Made by a program: the position numbers and the translations under genes
From: Micromonospora sp. Llam0
GTDB taxonomy: Bacteria > Actinomycetota > Actinomycetes > Mycobacteriales > Micromonosporaceae
Direction: 5' to 3'
NCBI RefSeq assembly: GCF_003751085.1
Contig: NZ_RJJY01000002.1
Span: forward strand, 992,001 to 1,056,000
Length of the DNA: 64,000 nucleotides
Notes under the pieces: model-generated
Database searches by the model: none
What the model was told of the DNA's origin: nothing
The model's input: only the letters and a program-made list of their open reading frames with translations
Shown: one piece after another, positions 32,859 through 41,580 of the stretch
Layout of the letters: each line of letters begins with the position of its first letter
Numbering within the stretch: the stretch's first letter is position 1

Positions 32859-33770
32859 ATGCGTCGTCAGCTACGGGTGATCGCGGGTGTCGGTGCGCTG
32901 CTGGTGTTGACCGTGACCGGCTGCACCACAGTCAGCACCGAGTCGGACCAGGTGGCGCTGCACTATGACGCGGGCGCCTTCTCCAGCACGACCTACCAGG
33001 CCTGCGTCACCCAGAACAACCGCACCTGGGACGGGCCGGGCGAGCGGTACTACGTGTACCCGGCCGGCCAGCGGACCTTCGACTTCACCGGCAACGAGGG
33101 CTCCGAGTCGACGCCGTTCGTGGTGGTCTCCAAGGACAACCAGGAGCTGACCGTCTCCGGCGGGTTGACCTTCCACCTGGACACCTCGTGCGAAGACGAG
33201 GGCGGGATGCTGCGCGAGTTCCACGAGGAGATCGGGCTGAAGTTCCAGCCGGTGATGGACGACGACGGCCGGACCACCAAACACTGGCTGGACCTGCTGC
33301 GGTTCTACGTCGGGCAGCCGCTGCACAAGGCGATGACCACCGAGGCGCAGAAGTACGACTGGCTGGCGCTGTACAACGACCCGGCGACCCGGGCCGCGTT
33401 CGAGACGGCGATCAACGAAGACCTGGGCGCGGCGGTGCAGGCCACCACCGGTGGGCGGGCGTACTTCCTGCAGTTCAACCTGACCCTGCAGAAGCCGACA
33501 CCGCGCCAGGACCTGGTCGACGGCCTGGCCGCGGTCCAGGTGGCGATCACCGAGCGGCGGGCGATCATCGAGCAGAACGCCACCGTCGAGGAGAAGCTCA
33601 AGCAGATCCGTCAGCTCGTCGAGGTGCTCGGCCCGGAGGGCTACATCCTGTATGAGGTGTTCCAGCGCTGCCTGACCGACGAGACCGCCAAGGGTTGCCC
33701 GACGTTCCTGCCGGTGCCCGCCGGCAGCAGCGTCGACCTCAACGCCGGCCGCCCGGCAACCACCGACTGA
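32859..33770 (+). CDS. Lipoprotein with an SPFH/band-7-like domain
   Basis: A 303-residue protein with a lipobox VTGC at Cys22, so it is probably anchored outside the membrane. The middle region (FVVVSKDNQELTVSGGLTFHLD) and the later EERRAII-type helix resemble band-7/prohibitin proteins, which build membrane scaffolds. An extracellular lipidated version is less common. ATG 32859 follows GTGGGG. The 3' end is partly repeated at 34140-34200. Confidence 0.6.
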   Translation: MRRQLRVIAGVGALLVLTVTGCTTVSTESDQVALHYDAGAFSSTTYQACVTQNNRTWDGPGERYYVYPAGQRTFDFTGNEGSESTPFVVVSKDNQELTVSGGLTFHLDTSCEDEGGMLREFHEEIGLKFQPVMDDDGRTTKHWLDLLRFYVGQPLHKAMTTEAQKYDWLALYNDPATRAAFETAINEDLGAAVQATTGGRAYFLQFNLTLQKPTPRQDLVDGLAAVQVAITERRAIIEQNATVEEKLKQIRQLVEVLGPEGYILYEVFQRCLTDETAKGCPTFLPVPAGSSVDLNAGRPATTD

Positions 33771-34200
33771 CCGCTCGCGGGTGATTGTCGGATCTTCACC
33801 GCGCCCCACATTTGGCCTACGGGTTGCTACGGTATGACTACCGAAAGTAGATCATCCCGAAGGGACCCGTACTGTGCCGGCCCTCATCCGCAACGCCCTC
33901 GCCGCAGCCCTGCTAACGGTCTCCACCGCCCTCGTGGTCACCAGCGCCCCGGCCCAGGCCGTGCCACCCGACGACTACCTGATCGTCACCCACTACTACT
34001 CGGACAGCAGTCACGCCAACCGGGTCGGCACCTGGTGGTTCGGCCACTGCCCCGACCGGGACTGGGACCGCCTGTCCGGCGTACGCACCCCGTTCTCCAC
34101 CAGCGGCATGCACCCCTGCCCGTAGAAGCGCGAACGGGCTCTGCCCACGCTGGCCGGCGGCAGCGTCGTCCTCAACGCCGGTCACCCGACGACCACCGAC
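33710..34200 (+). repeat. Imperfect repeat of the band-7 gene end, flanking the second DUF6289 gene
   Basis: The last 60 bases or so of the band-7 gene (about 33710-33770) are recognisable again at about 34145-34200. The 12-base core CCTCAACGCCGG lies at 33737-33748 and 34170-34181, 433 bp apart, with GGCAGC and ACCACCGAC matches on either side. The copy carries no open gene of its own. Confidence 0.7.
33874..34125 (+). CDS. Small secreted protein, DUF6289-like, second copy
   Basis: An 83-residue paralogue of 32472-32726. The signal peptide (ALAAALLTVSTALVVTSA, cleavage after PAQA) is followed by THYYSDSSHANRVGTWWFGHCPD. GTG 33874 has AAGGG upstream. Like the first copy it sits alone directly after another gene and before a copy of that gene's end. 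Confidence 0.65.
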   Translation: MPALIRNALAAALLTVSTALVVTSAPAQAVPPDDYLIVTHYYSDSSHANRVGTWWFGHCPDRDWDRLSGVRTPFSTSGMHPCP

Positions 34201-34216
34201 CGATCGGCCCGATTCG

Positions 34217-34248
34217 GGCTCGGCCTCGCCGGCAAGCGAGGCCGAGCC
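34217..34248 (+). terminator. Hairpin terminator after the second DUF6289 gene
   Basis: A 13-bp perfect stem, GGCTCGGCCTCGC at 34217-34229 with GCGAGGCCGAGCC at 34236-34248, around a six-base loop. It separates the DUF6289 region from the repeat array and ATPase gene that follow. Confidence 0.6.
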
Positions 34249-34252
34249 GGAT

Positions 34253-34351
34253 GCCGCAAACCGAACACGTGCGCCGCAGATCGAACACGAGGCTGCCGCA
34301 GACCGAACATCAACCTGCCGCAGATCGAAAGCGAAGTCGTCGCAGATCGAA
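34253..34351 (+). repeat. Five iteron-like 13-bp direct repeats before the ATPase gene
   Basis: Copies of GCCGCAGATCGAA, with one or two changes, start at 34253, 34273, 34295, 34317 and 34339. Spacing is 20, 22, 22 and 22 bases, about two helical turns, so all sites would face the same side of DNA. The array ends 11 bases before a likely -10 (TAGTAT, 34363-34368). Confidence 0.75.
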
Positions 34352-34374
34352 AGTGCGGCGGCTAGTATGGGGTT

Positions 34375-35631
34375 GTGCCTACGTCACGCCTGATCCCGCG
34401 CCACGCCGCAGCCCAGGTGGACGCCGCGCTGGCGGACACCCGCGTCGTACTGATCAGCGGTGCACGCCAAGCAGGCAAGAGCACCCTCGTGCGCATCGTC
34501 GCCGGGGACCGCCTCGCCGAACGCCGCGATCTTGACCGGGCGCAGGATCGCGCGGCGGCGACAGCCGACCCGGTCGGCTTCGTTGACTCCCCGGAACTGC
34601 TGATCATCGATGAGATCCAACGTGTCCCGGAACTGCTGCTGGCCATCAAAGCCGCCGTGGATGAGGATCCCCGACCAGGTCGATACCTTCTCACCGGCTC
34701 CGCGCGGTTGTTCGGCACGTTAGCCGCTCCCGACGCGCTGCCCGGTCGGATGGAGACCATCGAGCTCTGGCCGTTCTCCCAGGGTGAGCTGGAAGATGAG
34801 CCGGACGGCTTCGTCGACGCCATCTTCACGCTCGGCCCTGAGTTGCGCCACGAGTCCGCCGTCACCCGCGCCGACTACGCCGCCAGAATCGTGCGCGGCG
34901 GTCTGCCCGAAGCCACATCCCGCGACGACCCCCGCCGTCGTCAACGCTTTCTCGACGCATACGTCCAGGCGCTCATCGACCGCGACGTCCGGCAACTCGC
35001 CGACATCCAGAGCAAGGGTGAACTCCGCAGACTGGTACGGCTGCTCGCTGCCAGGTCAGCCACCATCATCGCGGCCAACTCCCTCAAATCCGCGCTCGGA
35101 CTGAGCCGACCGACGATCGCGCGTTACCTCCAGGCTCTGGAGGAGATCTTCCTCATCAGGCGAATCCCAGGATGGTCGCGCAACCTCGGCACCCGAGCCA
35201 CCGCAGCCGCCAAACTGATCTTCGTCGACTCGGGCATCGCCGCCAACGAGATCGCCGTCGACGCGCGGGCGCTGCTGCGCCCCGGCGCGCCGTTCGGCCC
35301 GCTGCTTGAGTCCTTCGTCCTGTCCGAGCTGTCCCGCCAACTCAGCTGGTCCGCCCAGTCCGTCGAGCTGTCCCACTACCGGGACCACAGCAAGTTCGAA
35401 GTCGACGCGGTGCTCGAGGACAGGGCCGGTCGTGTCGTCGGCATCGAGGTCAAGGCCGCCTCGACCGTCGGACCGGACGACTTCCGTGGGCTACGCAGGC
35501 TCGCCGACCGGCTCAGCGACGACTTCGTCGCCGGCGTCGTCCTCTACACCGGCACCGCCACGTTGCCGTTCGGCCCCAAACTACGGGCCATGCCGGTCAG
35601 CGCCCTGTGGCAGGTCTCCCACAACCCGTAG
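34375..35631 (+). CDS. AAA-type ATPase with DUF4143 (nuclease-like) C-terminal domain
   Basis: A 418-residue protein. Walker A is GARQAGKS at residues 29-36 and Walker B is LLIIDEIQRVP near residue 75; LLTGSARLF is a sensor-like segment. The DUF4143 half contains FEVDAVLED and VGIEVKA, which fit the D and ExK residues of a PD-(D/E)xK nuclease fold. The family is widespread in mobile and defence regions, without a settled function. The GTG start lies seven bases after a TAGTAT -10, so the message may be leaderless. Confidence 0.85.
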   Translation: MPTSRLIPRHAAAQVDAALADTRVVLISGARQAGKSTLVRIVAGDRLAERRDLDRAQDRAAATADPVGFVDSPELLIIDEIQRVPELLLAIKAAVDEDPRPGRYLLTGSARLFGTLAAPDALPGRMETIELWPFSQGELEDEPDGFVDAIFTLGPELRHESAVTRADYAARIVRGGLPEATSRDDPRRRQRFLDAYVQALIDRDVRQLADIQSKGELRRLVRLLAARSATIIAANSLKSALGLSRPTIARYLQALEEIFLIRRIPGWSRNLGTRATAAAKLIFVDSGIAANEIAVDARALLRPGAPFGPLLESFVLSELSRQLSWSAQSVELSHYRDHSKFEVDAVLEDRAGRVVGIEVKAASTVGPDDFRGLRRLADRLSDDFVAGVVLYTGTATLPFGPKLRAMPVSALWQVSHNP

Positions 35632-35718
35632 AGATGGTGCTTGACCTCTATCGCACGACCCGATGGTGCGTCCGGCTCGGTGCGTGCGATCCATCCAAAT
35701 CCCGGTATCGGCTACCCG

Positions 35719-37044
35719 TCAAGATTCCGCCGCAATCCCCAAGTGGCGCAGGCATGCCGACAGACCGTCGAAGGAACCGTGCGACTGTTGTGTGGATTCA
35801 ACCCACCAGATGTTGTCGTTTTCAGCGTAGCTCTCCTCAATCAGGTCGGCCGGCGTCACCGCATCGAGCTTTGATTTGATCACGCAGGTCCTGGCCGCAC
35901 CAGCACCTACATGGGGTATCCGATGCGTAATACCGGTACACGGGAGTTGACTGGCCGCAAGAACGTCGCGGACCGACTCTATAGACGGACCAAAATCCGA
36001 CAGTGGACCGACATTGGCGCAGATTTCCTGCAACCGGGCAAGGTAGCCGGGGGACAGCGAACTCTCACCGTACCGGCCCCATAGCCGGTCAGAGAGCAGC
36101 CCGATCCGCTCATAGTCAGTGCCCGCAAGGACACCAGCCGCATGTTGCGTGCGGTAGGCATCATCGACGTACGAGAGTTCCACTGCTGCGGAGAGCCGGT
36201 CGAACTCGGTCACCGGTATTGAGCGGCCCTCGATGGGTTGCGGCGCATCAATCGCCGAGCCCGAGGGGCCGATATCGTGCACCAAATCTACTCGACTACT
36301 CAATAACGTCTGAGCGTCTGCACCGACCGGGAACGGGCGAACAAGCACTGCCCAATCCAACGCGGACGGCGACAGATACGTTAGCCGAACCGCTCCCCAA
36401 GAACGGCCGACGAACCCCTTGAGCTCAAGGCCTTCCCCATCACTTATCGCGTCAACCAGCACCCGGTAGTCAACTGCAGTAAAGCCCCATCGCCCCTGGC
36501 CACTCGAAATCTCGCACCGATCGGCGAGCTCCCGTCCTCGGCTGGGAGCCTGAGACGGGTTCGATCGAAGTGCACGGTAGAAATCAGCCAACGACTTCCC
36601 ACAGGATTCTTTGATGTTCTCGGTGACCCAAGGCTCCTCAAGGAACAGCAGATTGTACTGGCTAGCCAGTTCTGGAAAGCTGTTCCGAAATCCCCCCAGA
36701 TTGCTAGTACCGGACAAAATTGGCTCGCCGGGCCCGCCAAAATCCACTATCACCGTTCTATCGGTCGGACGATCAGCACGCAGCAATGCGTACCTCCAGA
36801 TTTGACCGTCAAGCACGATCTCCTGACAACGCTCCCGCGTCGGATTCCTTTCACATAATGACTGAGGGGCAGGCTGATCAGACGCAGTCCCCTCCTGTCT
36901 TGAATTGCCGTCATACAAGGCTAACCCGGTGACCACTAGTACCACTGCTACGAATGCAAGGACGCCATGTCCAGCGCGGGTGCCACGACCAAGCCGCAGC
37001 ACCCGCGCTCTAGGCAAGTGACGTCCGCGGTGGGACACACTCAC
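35719..37044 (-). CDS. Membrane-anchored alpha/beta-hydrolase-like protein
   Basis: A 441-residue protein with one N-terminal membrane segment (HGVLAFVAVVLVVTGLAL). The rest resembles TAP-type alpha/beta hydrolases: VIVDFGGPGEP near the oxyanion position, GFVGRSWGAVRL as nucleophile elbow and a late His in QQSHGSFDG. Its GTG overlaps the stop of the secreted-protein gene upstream. Base composition is lower in GC than in the surrounding core genes. The substrate is unknown. Confidence 0.65.
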   Translation of the reverse strand: MSVSHRGRHLPRARVLRLGRGTRAGHGVLAFVAVVLVVTGLALYDGNSRQEGTASDQPAPQSLCERNPTRERCQEIVLDGQIWRYALLRADRPTDRTVIVDFGGPGEPILSGTSNLGGFRNSFPELASQYNLLFLEEPWVTENIKESCGKSLADFYRALRSNPSQAPSRGRELADRCEISSGQGRWGFTAVDYRVLVDAISDGEGLELKGFVGRSWGAVRLTYLSPSALDWAVLVRPFPVGADAQTLLSSRVDLVHDIGPSGSAIDAPQPIEGRSIPVTEFDRLSAAVELSYVDDAYRTQHAAGVLAGTDYERIGLLSDRLWGRYGESSLSPGYLARLQEICANVGPLSDFGPSIESVRDVLAASQLPCTGITHRIPHVGAGAARTCVIKSKLDAVTPADLIEESYAENDNIWWVESTQQSHGSFDGLSACLRHLGIAAES

Positions 37045-38168
37045 CAGCCACTATCCTTGGCCACCCAGTGCTGCGTCGGACAGTTGGTAACCCCGCAGGC
37101 GTTGACGGTAACCCAGTTATAGTCGGCCCACACCAACTGCACCGACGAATTTATCGCCTCGTAGCGACCCGCCACATCCATGTACATCTGACCACTGCGC
37201 GACCCGTCAAAGTCAATCCCGATCTTCCAGGGACTGGTGGTGGTAATATCCATCCAATAGTTCTGACAGACATTGATTGGTATGCTCACAGATGCACTGA
37301 CACCCCCATAGGAGCCACCGAGAGTAAAGTTGCGACTCGAATCGCAGGAACTGATCAGATCACCACTTCGTGGGGCCCAGTCCCGCAAACGCGCAAACTT
37401 ATACTCGTGACCACTCCAAGCTCGAGCCGCCACATAGAAGTCCTTTGTAGTGGTAGTAAACGGCCATGGCGCTGGAGCCGGCGTCCATAGCGCCCAGCGG
37501 TTGTATACGTAATGAACCGTTCCGTCCTGCTCCCAGTCCTCGTAGCACGAGACGATTTTGTGATCCCTAGACGAATTCCAACCAGATGTGAACCACGTCG
37601 TTGCACAGTTGCTGTCCGCGTTGCGCATCCCAGTAACGTTGAACCCGGCACCATAGCCAGATCCGCCCGTTACACGCGCGGACTTGGTCATCGGCGCCTC
37701 GGCGGCGTCTTCACCGCCCCATTGGACGCCCAACGCGGCCGCCATGCCGGACTCCGGACCCTCCCCCATACTTGCGTAGGTGACACGGTCCGGGCCTTTC
37801 TCGCCATCCCAGATCATGTTGATCCGTCGGCCCCGGTTAAACGGGTCCGCGATGCTCGCAGACATCAGCCGCCGCTCGTCCACGAGACGACCTGCCCGCA
37901 CCGCATCCTCGATGTGCTCCTTGACGCGCTGGCGCAGTGAGTCATCGACCGAGTCCGTCCGCCCGCTGCCGCCCACTCCGCTGACCGCCCGAGTCACGGC
38001 CCTCAACTCTGCCCGATCGAACGTGACCACCCGAGCGTCAGCCACTTCTGTCGCGGCGGGCGCAGCCTGCGCCGGCAACGCGATCAGCACGCCCGAAACA
38101 CCAACAACTGCTGCCGTACACGCGGCCGCCAAGCGGTCAGTGAGCGGTAGGCTCTGATACATGCGCAT
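37041..38168 (-). CDS. Secreted protein of unknown function
   Basis: A 375-residue protein with a signal peptide ending near PAQAAPA. The mature part is rich in aromatic residues and holds about eight cysteines that could form disulfides. No family is recognised. SD GGGGAGGG precedes ATG 38168. It overlaps the hydrolase gene (GTGA), suggesting the two exported proteins act together. Lower GC supports acquisition. Confidence 0.65.
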   Translation of the reverse strand: MRMYQSLPLTDRLAAACTAAVVGVSGVLIALPAQAAPAATEVADARVVTFDRAELRAVTRAVSGVGGSGRTDSVDDSLRQRVKEHIEDAVRAGRLVDERRLMSASIADPFNRGRRINMIWDGEKGPDRVTYASMGEGPESGMAAALGVQWGGEDAAEAPMTKSARVTGGSGYGAGFNVTGMRNADSNCATTWFTSGWNSSRDHKIVSCYEDWEQDGTVHYVYNRWALWTPAPAPWPFTTTTKDFYVAARAWSGHEYKFARLRDWAPRSGDLISSCDSSRNFTLGGSYGGVSASVSIPINVCQNYWMDITTTSPWKIGIDFDGSRSGQMYMDVAGRYEAINSSVQLVWADYNWVTVNACGVTNCPTQHWVAKDSGW

Positions 38169-38406
38169 GTCCCTCCCCAGGGGATCCGCCGCTCCAGCAG
38201 GAGCGCCGAGTCGGCCAAGCCGGTCAAGGCCGACACCCAGAGGATATCAACTTTCCTCGATGCAACGAGGCGTGGCACCAACGAAGATGGCAGCGAGTGA
38301 TGACTCCACCCGAAGTCTCGCAGGTCAGCTTGGGCCAACACACCCCAGCCACCAAAGGTCCGAAATCCGACAGTGACTTCAATCACTACTCTAAGCAGGG
38401 GCTGGG

Positions 38407-39462
38407 TCACTCCTCGACGACGAGCGGGGTGCCACCTGTGGCCAAATCAGCAACCGTGACGCGGCCGTCGCCCATGACCGCCATCCAACTAAGCCTGTTT
38501 CGGCCCAGCTGGGTATCCGCCGGTATCCACATTTGCATCTCGAACCGGCGGGACTGATGCGCACCAAGGGTCTCGTCCGTGCAGTTGAGCAGATTCTTTG
38601 AGGTTTGTCCGCTGATCTGCTGAACGGTGATGGGGCATGGGGACAGCGGTAGAGCATTTCCAGACTCGTTGCGTAGAGTAACCACATACGTCAACTGAGT
38701 GCCACGCTGCACCGCCTTCGGCGCCTCGATCGAGGCGCTCACAAACGGTGTGTACAGCGGAGGAGGAAGCACGTACCACTGGCCGATCTCCACCGGGCAG
38801 GTACCTGGCAGCTCCAGCTGCGCGACCGGAATTGAGCGCCCCAGGGTAACAATCTCGACATCCAGATACCTAACTACGGACGCGGCCGGATCCGAGCATC
38901 GATCCGAGACCCTGAGATCAATCCGTGCTGGCTCACCCGGGTCGATAGTGGCCGGATGCTGGCCCAGCGGTTCCGGCTCAGTAACTAGCGCCCTGGCCTC
39001 AATCTGCCGGCGTGCGCTAGATTGCTGTTCGAGCCCCGTCAGCATGGCCGTACCCCGCAAAGTGCAACGGGTGTCGCTGTTGTTGGCAACCAGGAGAGTT
39101 ACAACGCCCGGCTCGGTAGCCTCGGTCCAGGCGCTCCTGGTCAGATCAGACGGATTGCAGGGTCGGCTATCCGGCCTTGGTTCTCGGCGGATAACCGTCA
39201 CTGAGTTCACCGGCTTTTGCTGCCATGGTACGACGTCCGAATCACCCGGACGAAGAGTGTGATCTGTCCTACTCGCTGAGACCTGCGCTACGCCTACGCT
39301 GGTAAGCATGATGACCGAGATGGCCAGCGCCGCAGAGGCGATCCGGCGCCGCCGACGGCGCCGGGTGACCCCGTCGCCAATTCGACCGACTGGGTCTGAC
39401 CAGGTAGGCACGTCGGGCAAGTTGTCAGTCAAGAGACGTCGCAAGCGATCTTCAATGTTCAC
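38407..39462 (-). CDS. Single-pass membrane protein next to the sigma factor; possible anti-sigma or DUF4232-like
   Basis: A 351-residue protein. The N-terminus (EDRLRRLLTDNLPDVPTW, then RRRRRR) is cytoplasmic, followed by a membrane segment (IASAALAISVIMLTSVGVA) and a large external region with beta-sandwich character. The external part has cysteine-containing segments (RCTLRGTAMLTGLE) like those of DUF4232 proteins. The ATG overlaps the sigma gene stop, the usual place for a regulator of that sigma factor. Confidence 0.6.
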   Translation of the reverse strand: MNIEDRLRRLLTDNLPDVPTWSDPVGRIGDGVTRRRRRRRIASAALAISVIMLTSVGVAQVSASRTDHTLRPGDSDVVPWQQKPVNSVTVIRREPRPDSRPCNPSDLTRSAWTEATEPGVVTLLVANNSDTRCTLRGTAMLTGLEQQSSARRQIEARALVTEPEPLGQHPATIDPGEPARIDLRVSDRCSDPAASVVRYLDVEIVTLGRSIPVAQLELPGTCPVEIGQWYVLPPPLYTPFVSASIEAPKAVQRGTQLTYVVTLRNESGNALPLSPCPITVQQISGQTSKNLLNCTDETLGAHQSRRFEMQMWIPADTQLGRNRLSWMAVMGDGRVTVADLATGGTPLVVEE

Positions 39463-39965
39463 CTTTCGTCACTCCTCACAGTAGAATCTAGCGCTCGCAA
39501 AATCGCTCGCAGTTTTGCCAGCGCCCGCGAGGAGTTGCTCTTCACAGTGCCGACCGAGCAGCCAAGCATCTCCGCTACCTGCGACTCGGACAGATCGAGG
39601 AAGAACCGCAGCACCAGAACGGTACGCTGCTGGCGAGGGAGTTCGGCCAAAATACGCCAAACTTGTTCATCTACCGGTTCTCTCGGGGCGCACCCGTAGT
39701 CCGGCACATCGGCGACGATACGCTCGCGCCCCAGAGATCGAACCCTGTTTAAGTTCCGGTTGATGATGATCCGACGCACATACCCCTCCGGGTCGTCCTT
39801 GCGTAGAATCCGCCGCCAGGATATTCCAGCTCGTTCGAGGGCATCCTGGACCAAGTCCTCTGCGGCATGCCGGTCACCGGTAAGCGCGTACGCGAAGCGC
39901 AGCAACTCGCCATGCCGGGACCGCACGAAGTCAGCAAAGGTTTCTGGCGCTTCCCACTGGGCCAT
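39459..39965 (-). CDS. SigE-family (ECF-type) RNA polymerase sigma factor
   Basis: A 168-residue sigma factor. Region 2 is FADFVRSRHGELLRFAYALTGDRHAAEDLVQDAL, and region 4 is LPRQQRTVLVLRFFLDLSESQVAEMLGCSVGTVKS. This is the actinomycete SigE group. ATG 39965 is chosen over longer frames. It probably drives its own operon together with the membrane protein and perhaps the two exported proteins beyond the 238-bp gap. Confidence 0.88.
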   Translation of the reverse strand: MAQWEAPETFADFVRSRHGELLRFAYALTGDRHAAEDLVQDALERAGISWRRILRKDDPEGYVRRIIINRNLNRVRSLGRERIVADVPDYGCAPREPVDEQVWRILAELPRQQRTVLVLRFFLDLSESQVAEMLGCSVGTVKSNSSRALAKLRAILRALDSTVRSDER

Positions 39966-40213
39966 AGCCCAAGGACACCACAGCCACCGATTTGGTTGCA
40001 TCACGGATCAGAAAACTGCAAAAAATTTCCTGCGACGCTGGCAGCCACGGACGTGCAGGGTGTCCGACGACGCGGACCGTCGGTCTAGATGTGGTTACCG
40101 AACGCTATCAGGCGGCTCACTCTCAGCTATACCACGGATGAAGGGTCGGTCATCCAAGCCAGCGAGTAGTGCGGCCTCGACGTCTGCAGGTGGACACCCT
40201 GAAGCACCGTAGC

Positions 40214-40420
40214 TCAGTTTTTGTTGACGATCCCGGCGCTTGTGGCGGTGGTGACGAAGGTCCGCCAAGCGGCCGGGTCGAAGGTGAGCACACCGCCGGC
40301 CCGGTCCTTGGAGTCGCGGACCAGCACCCGCCCCGGCAGGTTGTCCGCCACCTCGACACAGTTTCCGCCGTTGTTGCTGCTTCGGGTAGACGTACGCCAC
40401 CGGGCGCCGGTCAGGTCCAT
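40214..40420 (-). CDS. DUF397 protein, partner of the second XRE regulator
   Basis: A 68-residue DUF397 protein (WRTSTRSSNNGGNCVEVA, then VLVRDSKDRAGGVL). ATG 40420 is inside the end of the XRE gene (10-base overlap). It is clearly diverged from the pair at 18945-19444. Confidence 0.88.
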   Translation of the reverse strand: MDLTGARWRTSTRSSNNGGNCVEVADNLPGRVLVRDSKDRAGGVLTFDPAAWRTFVTTATSAGIVNKN

Positions 40421-41181
40421 GATTGCGCCACTTCCTTGATCAGGTCGATCGATGCCTCGCGCGGGAGTGCCTCCCCGCTGACACTGTCCCACCGCCGGCC
40501 CAGCGTGGCAATGTCGTCGTGCGCGGCGTGGATCTCGCCGCGCAACTGGTTGTCCAGGTAGGCGAACTCGTGTCCGTCGGCGAGCCGGGCGAGCGCGAAC
40601 GGGCCGGCCAGCCCGGTGTGCCAGGGCACGCTCGCCGGGATCACCCGGATCTGCACGTGCGGGTGGCGCTCGGTCAACGCGATCAGGTGCCGCAACTGAT
40701 CGTGCATCACTGCCCGGTCGGCGACCAGGCGACGCAGCACCACCTCGTCGATCACCGCCACCAGGAACGGCGGACGTGGCCCGGTCAAAATCGTCTGACG
40801 CTCCAGTCGGGTAAGTACGATCCGCTCCACCTCATCGGCGGTGTTCACCCCGCCGACGTGCAGCATCGCCCGCGCGTACCCCTCGGTCTGCAGCAGGCCG
40901 GGCACGACGAGCGGTTCGTACGAGCGCAGCGCGACCGCCTCCCGCTCGATCTCCTCCCACGGCCGGAACCAGGCCTTGCCCCGTTGCCGGTACGGGTCCG
41001 GCCACAGCTTGGCGGGGTCCACGCCGAGCGCCACCGCCGTCAGGTGCCGGTTGCGCGGATGCGGCACCCGCCCCTTGGCGATCCAGCGGCTCACCGACTT
41101 CGGGTCGACCTGGACCCGCTCGGCCAGCGACTCGACGGTGTGTCCGGACCGGGCCAGCGCGACCCGCAGCACCTCGTTCAT
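40411..41181 (-). CDS. XRE-family regulator with DUF5753 domain, second locus
   Basis: A 256-residue regulator. The HTH occupies about residues 5-50 (HTVESLAERVQVDPKSVSRWI), and DUF5753 follows with GLLQTEGYARAM and the IRVIPASVPWHTG segment. It is followed by its DUF397 partner. It is distant from the regulator at 18077. Confidence 0.88.
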   Translation of the reverse strand: MNEVLRVALARSGHTVESLAERVQVDPKSVSRWIAKGRVPHPRNRHLTAVALGVDPAKLWPDPYRQRGKAWFRPWEEIEREAVALRSYEPLVVPGLLQTEGYARAMLHVGGVNTADEVERIVLTRLERQTILTGPRPPFLVAVIDEVVLRRLVADRAVMHDQLRHLIALTERHPHVQIRVIPASVPWHTGLAGPFALARLADGHEFAYLDNQLRGEIHAAHDDIATLGRRWDSVSGEALPREASIDLIKEVAQSWT

Positions 41182-41580
41182 CCGCGCACCTCACACATGG
41201 CGTCCACATCGGCAATTCACGATCGACCCTACGGAGAAATCCGGCGGCGGTGGGGGCGCCGCGGTGGGTCGGTTCGGGACGTCCGACGGCGGATCAGAAC
41301 GTCTCACGAAACGTCCTTGACACGTCCCCCGCGTTGATCAAGGTGTTGCCGGAGTTGGTGTGGTCGGGCGGACCGCGAAATGTCATCGAGCGGCACCGCT
41401 TGGGCGACTCGGTCCGTGATGCGGATTTCGTCGTTACAACTGGCCAGGATTGCTCAAATCGTGGCCGAATGCCGGTGTTGATCTCGTGAACCTTGCAGTG
41501 AGCGGCGGATCTGTGCGATAACCGTATCCAGGACGGCGCCTGCGCAGGTGCCGGTGCGACCGACGCGATGGGGCCACGAC
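41182..41580. other. Non-coding gap before the aminotransferase gene, with a candidate promoter
   Basis: About 400 bp without a convincing gene. TTGCAG at 41493-41498 and GATAAC at 41517-41522, 18 bases apart, are a fair sigma-70-type promoter for the rightward aminotransferase gene. The rest shows no clear structure. It may also contain the promoter of the leftward XRE gene. Confidence 0.4.

Noticed and set aside
34253..34351. CRISPR array
   Set aside because: Repeats are only 13 bp with 7-9-base gaps and are imperfect; no cas genes.
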